DNA of 7,312 nt from an uncultured Eubacteriales bacterium (lineage in GTDB: Bacteria; Bacillota_A; Clostridia; Oscillospirales; CAG-272), in the NCBI GenBank assembly GCA_900557635.1, contig USTB01000038.1:1-7312 (forward strand), read 5' to 3'. Below the pieces are notes generated by a model. It did no database searches and was not told the DNA's origin. It saw nothing but the letters and a program-made list of their open reading frames with translations. Positions 5,429-7,312 of this stretch are shown one piece after another. The position numbers and the translations under genes are program-made. The first letter of the stretch is position 1. Every line of letters begins with the position of its first letter.

Positions 5429-6816
5429 AACTGTATAATACTTTAGGACACGAAAAACAGGAATTTGCGCCCGCAGAGGGCAATACCGTCCGCATCTACA
5501 GTTGCGGTCCCACCGTGTATAACTACGCGCACATCGGAAATCTGCGCACATATATCTTCATGGACGAATTGCGCCGTACCCTGAAATGGAACGGCTATCA
5601 GCTTCGCCACGTCATGAACATCACCGATGTGGGACATCTGGTGAGCGACGGCGACAGCGGTGAGGACAAAATGGCGAAAACCGCCAGAGAGCAGAAAAAG
5701 GATCCGCTGGAGATCGCTGCATATTACACCGGGGTGTTCCTGCGCGACATCGACCGACTGCACATTTCCCGCCCCGAGATCATCGCGCGCGCGACCGAGC
5801 ATATTCCGGAAATGATCGAATTCGTGCAGGCACTGGAGGAGCGCGGCTTCGCCTATGAGACCTCGGACGGCATCTACTACGACATTTCCAAATTCCCGCA
5901 GTACGGTCAGTTGTCGGGCATCAATCTGGACGATCAGCAGGCAGGTGCGCGTGTGGAGGTCAACACCGAGAAGCGCCATCCCGCAGACTTTGCGCTCTGG
6001 AAAAAAGCGCCGAAGGAGCATATTATGCAGTGGCCGTCCCCGTGGGGCATGGGCTACCCAGGCTGGCACATCGAATGCTCCGCCATGGGTCTGAAATATC
6101 TGGGTGAGGAATTCGACATCCACACAGGCGGCGTGGATCATATTCCGATCCACCACGAAAACGAGATCGCACAGACCTACGGACTTTTGGGACATCCCGC
6201 CGCACGTTTCTGGGTACACGGCGAATTCATGCTCGTGAACAACGGCAAAATGTCCAAGAGCCTCGGCAACACCTACACCATCGATCAGCTCATGGAGCGC
6301 GGCTACGATCCGCTCGATTTCCGTTACTTCTGCCTGAATGCGCACTACGCCTCCAAGCTGAATTTCACCTTTGAGGGCATGGACGGCGCTAAAAAATCCC
6401 TGCGCAATCTCCGCAGTGCGGTGCAAAAGCACAAGGGTGCCGCAGGAGAACTGCCCGACGGAACCGTGGAGGGCTTCCTCTCCGAATTCGGCGAGGCGAT
6501 CAGCGACAATCTGAACATTCCACGCGCACTGGGCATTTGCTGGAATGCCGCCAAGTTCGACACCAAGAGCGACGCGCTGTATCAGGCGATCCTGAAAATG
6601 GACGAGGTGCTGGCACTGGATCTCGACCGTGTGCCCGAAGCCGAGGAAGCGCCCGCCGAAGAGGCAGACGCCGCCGTGCTTGCCAAGATCGAAGAGCGCG
6701 CCACCGCAAAGAAGGCGCGTGACTTTGCCAAAGCCGATGCCATCCGCGCCGAGCTTGCCGCGCAGGGCATCACCCTCATCGATACGCCGCAGGGCACGGT
6801 CTATAAAAAAGCATAA
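5425..6816 (+). CDS. cysS: Cysteinyl-tRNA synthetase
   Basis: This class I aminoacyl-tRNA synthetase (463 aa) charges tRNA-Cys in the cytoplasm. The HIGH-type motif is HIGN (36-39) and the KMSKS loop is intact (275-279). The zinc ligands are C27 ([14 protein letters not shown]), C218 (WHIECSAMG), H243 and E247 (HHENEIAQ). The helical anticodon-binding region follows, and the end [20 protein letters not shown] is the usual C-terminal helix, with an acidic Ala/Glu-rich linker at ~404-417. The start overlaps the cysE stop by 4 bp, with GGAAGG 6 nt upstream, so translational coupling is likely. Two segments differ from the Firmicutes form I know: [20 protein letters not shown] (65-84) where TDVDDKII is usual, and [13 protein letters not shown] (235-247) in place of GGGxDLxFPHHENE. 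These recall a variant seen in other phyla. It should be fully functional. Confidence 0.97.
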   Translation: MKLYNTLGHEKQEFAPAEGNTVRIYSCGPTVYNYAHIGNLRTYIFMDELRRTLKWNGYQLRHVMNITDVGHLVSDGDSGEDKMAKTAREQKKDPLEIAAYYTGVFLRDIDRLHISRPEIIARATEHIPEMIEFVQALEERGFAYETSDGIYYDISKFPQYGQLSGINLDDQQAGARVEVNTEKRHPADFALWKKAPKEHIMQWPSPWGMGYPGWHIECSAMGLKYLGEEFDIHTGGVDHIPIHHENEIAQTYGLLGHPAARFWVHGEFMLVNNGKMSKSLGNTYTIDQLMERGYDPLDFRYFCLNAHYASKLNFTFEGMDGAKKSLRNLRSAVQKHKGAAGELPDGTVEGFLSEFGEAISDNLNIPRALGICWNAAKFDTKSDALYQAILKMDEVLALDLDRVPEAEEAPAEEADAAVLAKIEERATAKKARDFAKADAIRAELAAQGITLIDTPQGTVYKKA

Positions 6817-6874
6817 CGACGGATTGAGGTCTGCGGTATTTCAGAGCAAAACCGCACCCGTTCATACCGATGAC

Positions 6875-6906
6875 GCGGGGCGGTGAAAACACCGTCCCGC
6901 TTTTTT
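6875..6906 (+). terminator. Rho-independent terminator of cysE-cysS
   Basis: GCGGGGCGGTG (6875-6885) pairs with CACCGTCCCGC (6890-6900) as an 11-bp stem with one G-U pair and an AAAA loop, followed directly by six T residues (6901-6906). It lies 58 nt past the cysS stop. A weaker 6-bp stem (TGCGGT 6832-6837 with ACCGCA 6851-6856) precedes it. This ends the operon and separates it from the lipoprotein gene. Confidence 0.95.
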
Positions 6907-7015
6907 GCACCCGCTCGGTTCATTTGTGCCGAACGGACGCATAATAATATCGGAACGGTCCGTCATTCACTCAAAAAAAGAAAGACGCTTTTGTGATCAA
7001 GAGCAACGGTATGCA

Positions 7016-7312
7016 ATGATGAAAGTCAAAAAAATGAGACGCGGCATACGACTGCTGTCGTGTATGCTCCTTCTGTCGGTACTGCCGACGGGTTGCGGGA
7101 TCATCACCTTTCCGGACAGGGATCATTCGGACACGACCACAACCGCATCCCCGTCCGATTCCGGCGATGTAACCACCAAGGTGCCGGACACCACCGACGA
7201 CCCCACCCCGACATACGATCCGGATGCCGGCTACAACACTGCAAAGAAACAGCTCGAGACCCTGCGCACGCAGGATTTTGAGGGCAGTTCGGTGTTCATA
7301 TTGGAGCTGACC
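7016..7312 (+). CDS. Predicted lipoprotein, N-terminal part (cut by window edge)
   Basis: The frame is open from ATG 7016 to the last base, giving 99 residues of an incomplete protein. The N-terminus is a lipoprotein signal peptide: a basic start (MMKVKKMRRGIR), a hydrophobic core (LLSCMLLLSVL, 13-23), then the lipobox PTGC with Cys27 as the likely lipidated residue. Pro at -3 is not the usual residue. A Thr/Asp/Pro-rich linker (~31-70) would tether the protein to the membrane's outer face, and a folded domain seems to begin at ~YNTAKKQLETLRTQDFEGSS. That last part recalls the start of some Clostridia solute-binding lipoproteins, but too little is present to name a function. ATG 7019 is an equally good start; no strong ribosome binding site is seen. 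It has the same strand as cysS but lies beyond that operon's terminator, so it has its own transcription unit. Confidence 0.75.
   Translation, partial: MMKVKKMRRGIRLLSCMLLLSVLPTGCGIITFPDRDHSDTTTTASPSDSGDVTTKVPDTTDDPTPTYDPDAGYNTAKKQLETLRTQDFEGSSVFILELT

Noticed and set aside
5443..6432. Long open frame on the minus strand (329 codons) opposite cysS
   Set aside because: It is the complement of a well-identified cysS with all motifs intact; no promoter, ribosome binding site or recognisable domain supports it.

Overview
The window reads as chromosomal DNA from a GC-rich (by eye, above 55% G+C), Gram-positive-type anaerobe, most likely an uncultured gut Clostridia (Oscillospirales-like). The grounds are a short Firmicutes-type serine acetyltransferase joined to cysS, a DUF1292 protein, strong sigma-70/SigA promoters with exact 17-bp spacers, AGGAG-type ribosome binding sites and a lipoprotein signal peptide. 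This placement is inference; no rRNA or marker tree is available here.

Layout. (1) 1-75: part of a GC-rich repeat. (2) 81-119: terminator for the leftward operon. (3) 181-3689, minus strand: a two-gene glycan-processing operon. The promoter-proximal gene is a GH141-like right-handed parallel beta-helix protein and the second is a DUF4838 protein. They are 23 bp apart, share a promoter at 3775-3803, and neither has a signal peptide. (4) 3804-4100: a gene-free spacer filled with secondary structure. It holds a 132-bp palindromic element (3859-3990) whose end recurs inverted at 1-31, followed by a 62-nt hairpin that probably terminates the next leftward gene. (5) 4101-4397, minus: a small acidic DUF1292 protein with its own promoter and a structured leader. 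(6) 4568-6906, plus: a cysE-cysS operon with promoter, ~136-nt leader, 4-bp ATGA overlap and a strong terminator. (7) 7016 to the window end, plus: the start of a predicted lipoprotein gene, cut by the edge.

Function. cysE makes O-acetylserine, the committed precursor of cysteine, and cysS charges tRNA-Cys, so that operon links cysteine supply to its use in translation. The leftward operon looks like an accessory carbohydrate-utilisation module acting on imported oligosaccharides, because both proteins appear cytoplasmic. Its flanking by related inverted repeats suggests, but does not prove, a mobile or recombination-prone accessory block.

The points most worth a second look are the structured repeat around the glycan operon, the signal-peptide-less GH141-like/DUF4838 pair, the cysS sequence that departs from the usual Firmicutes form, and a Cys-containing leader ORF that overlaps the cysE start codon.
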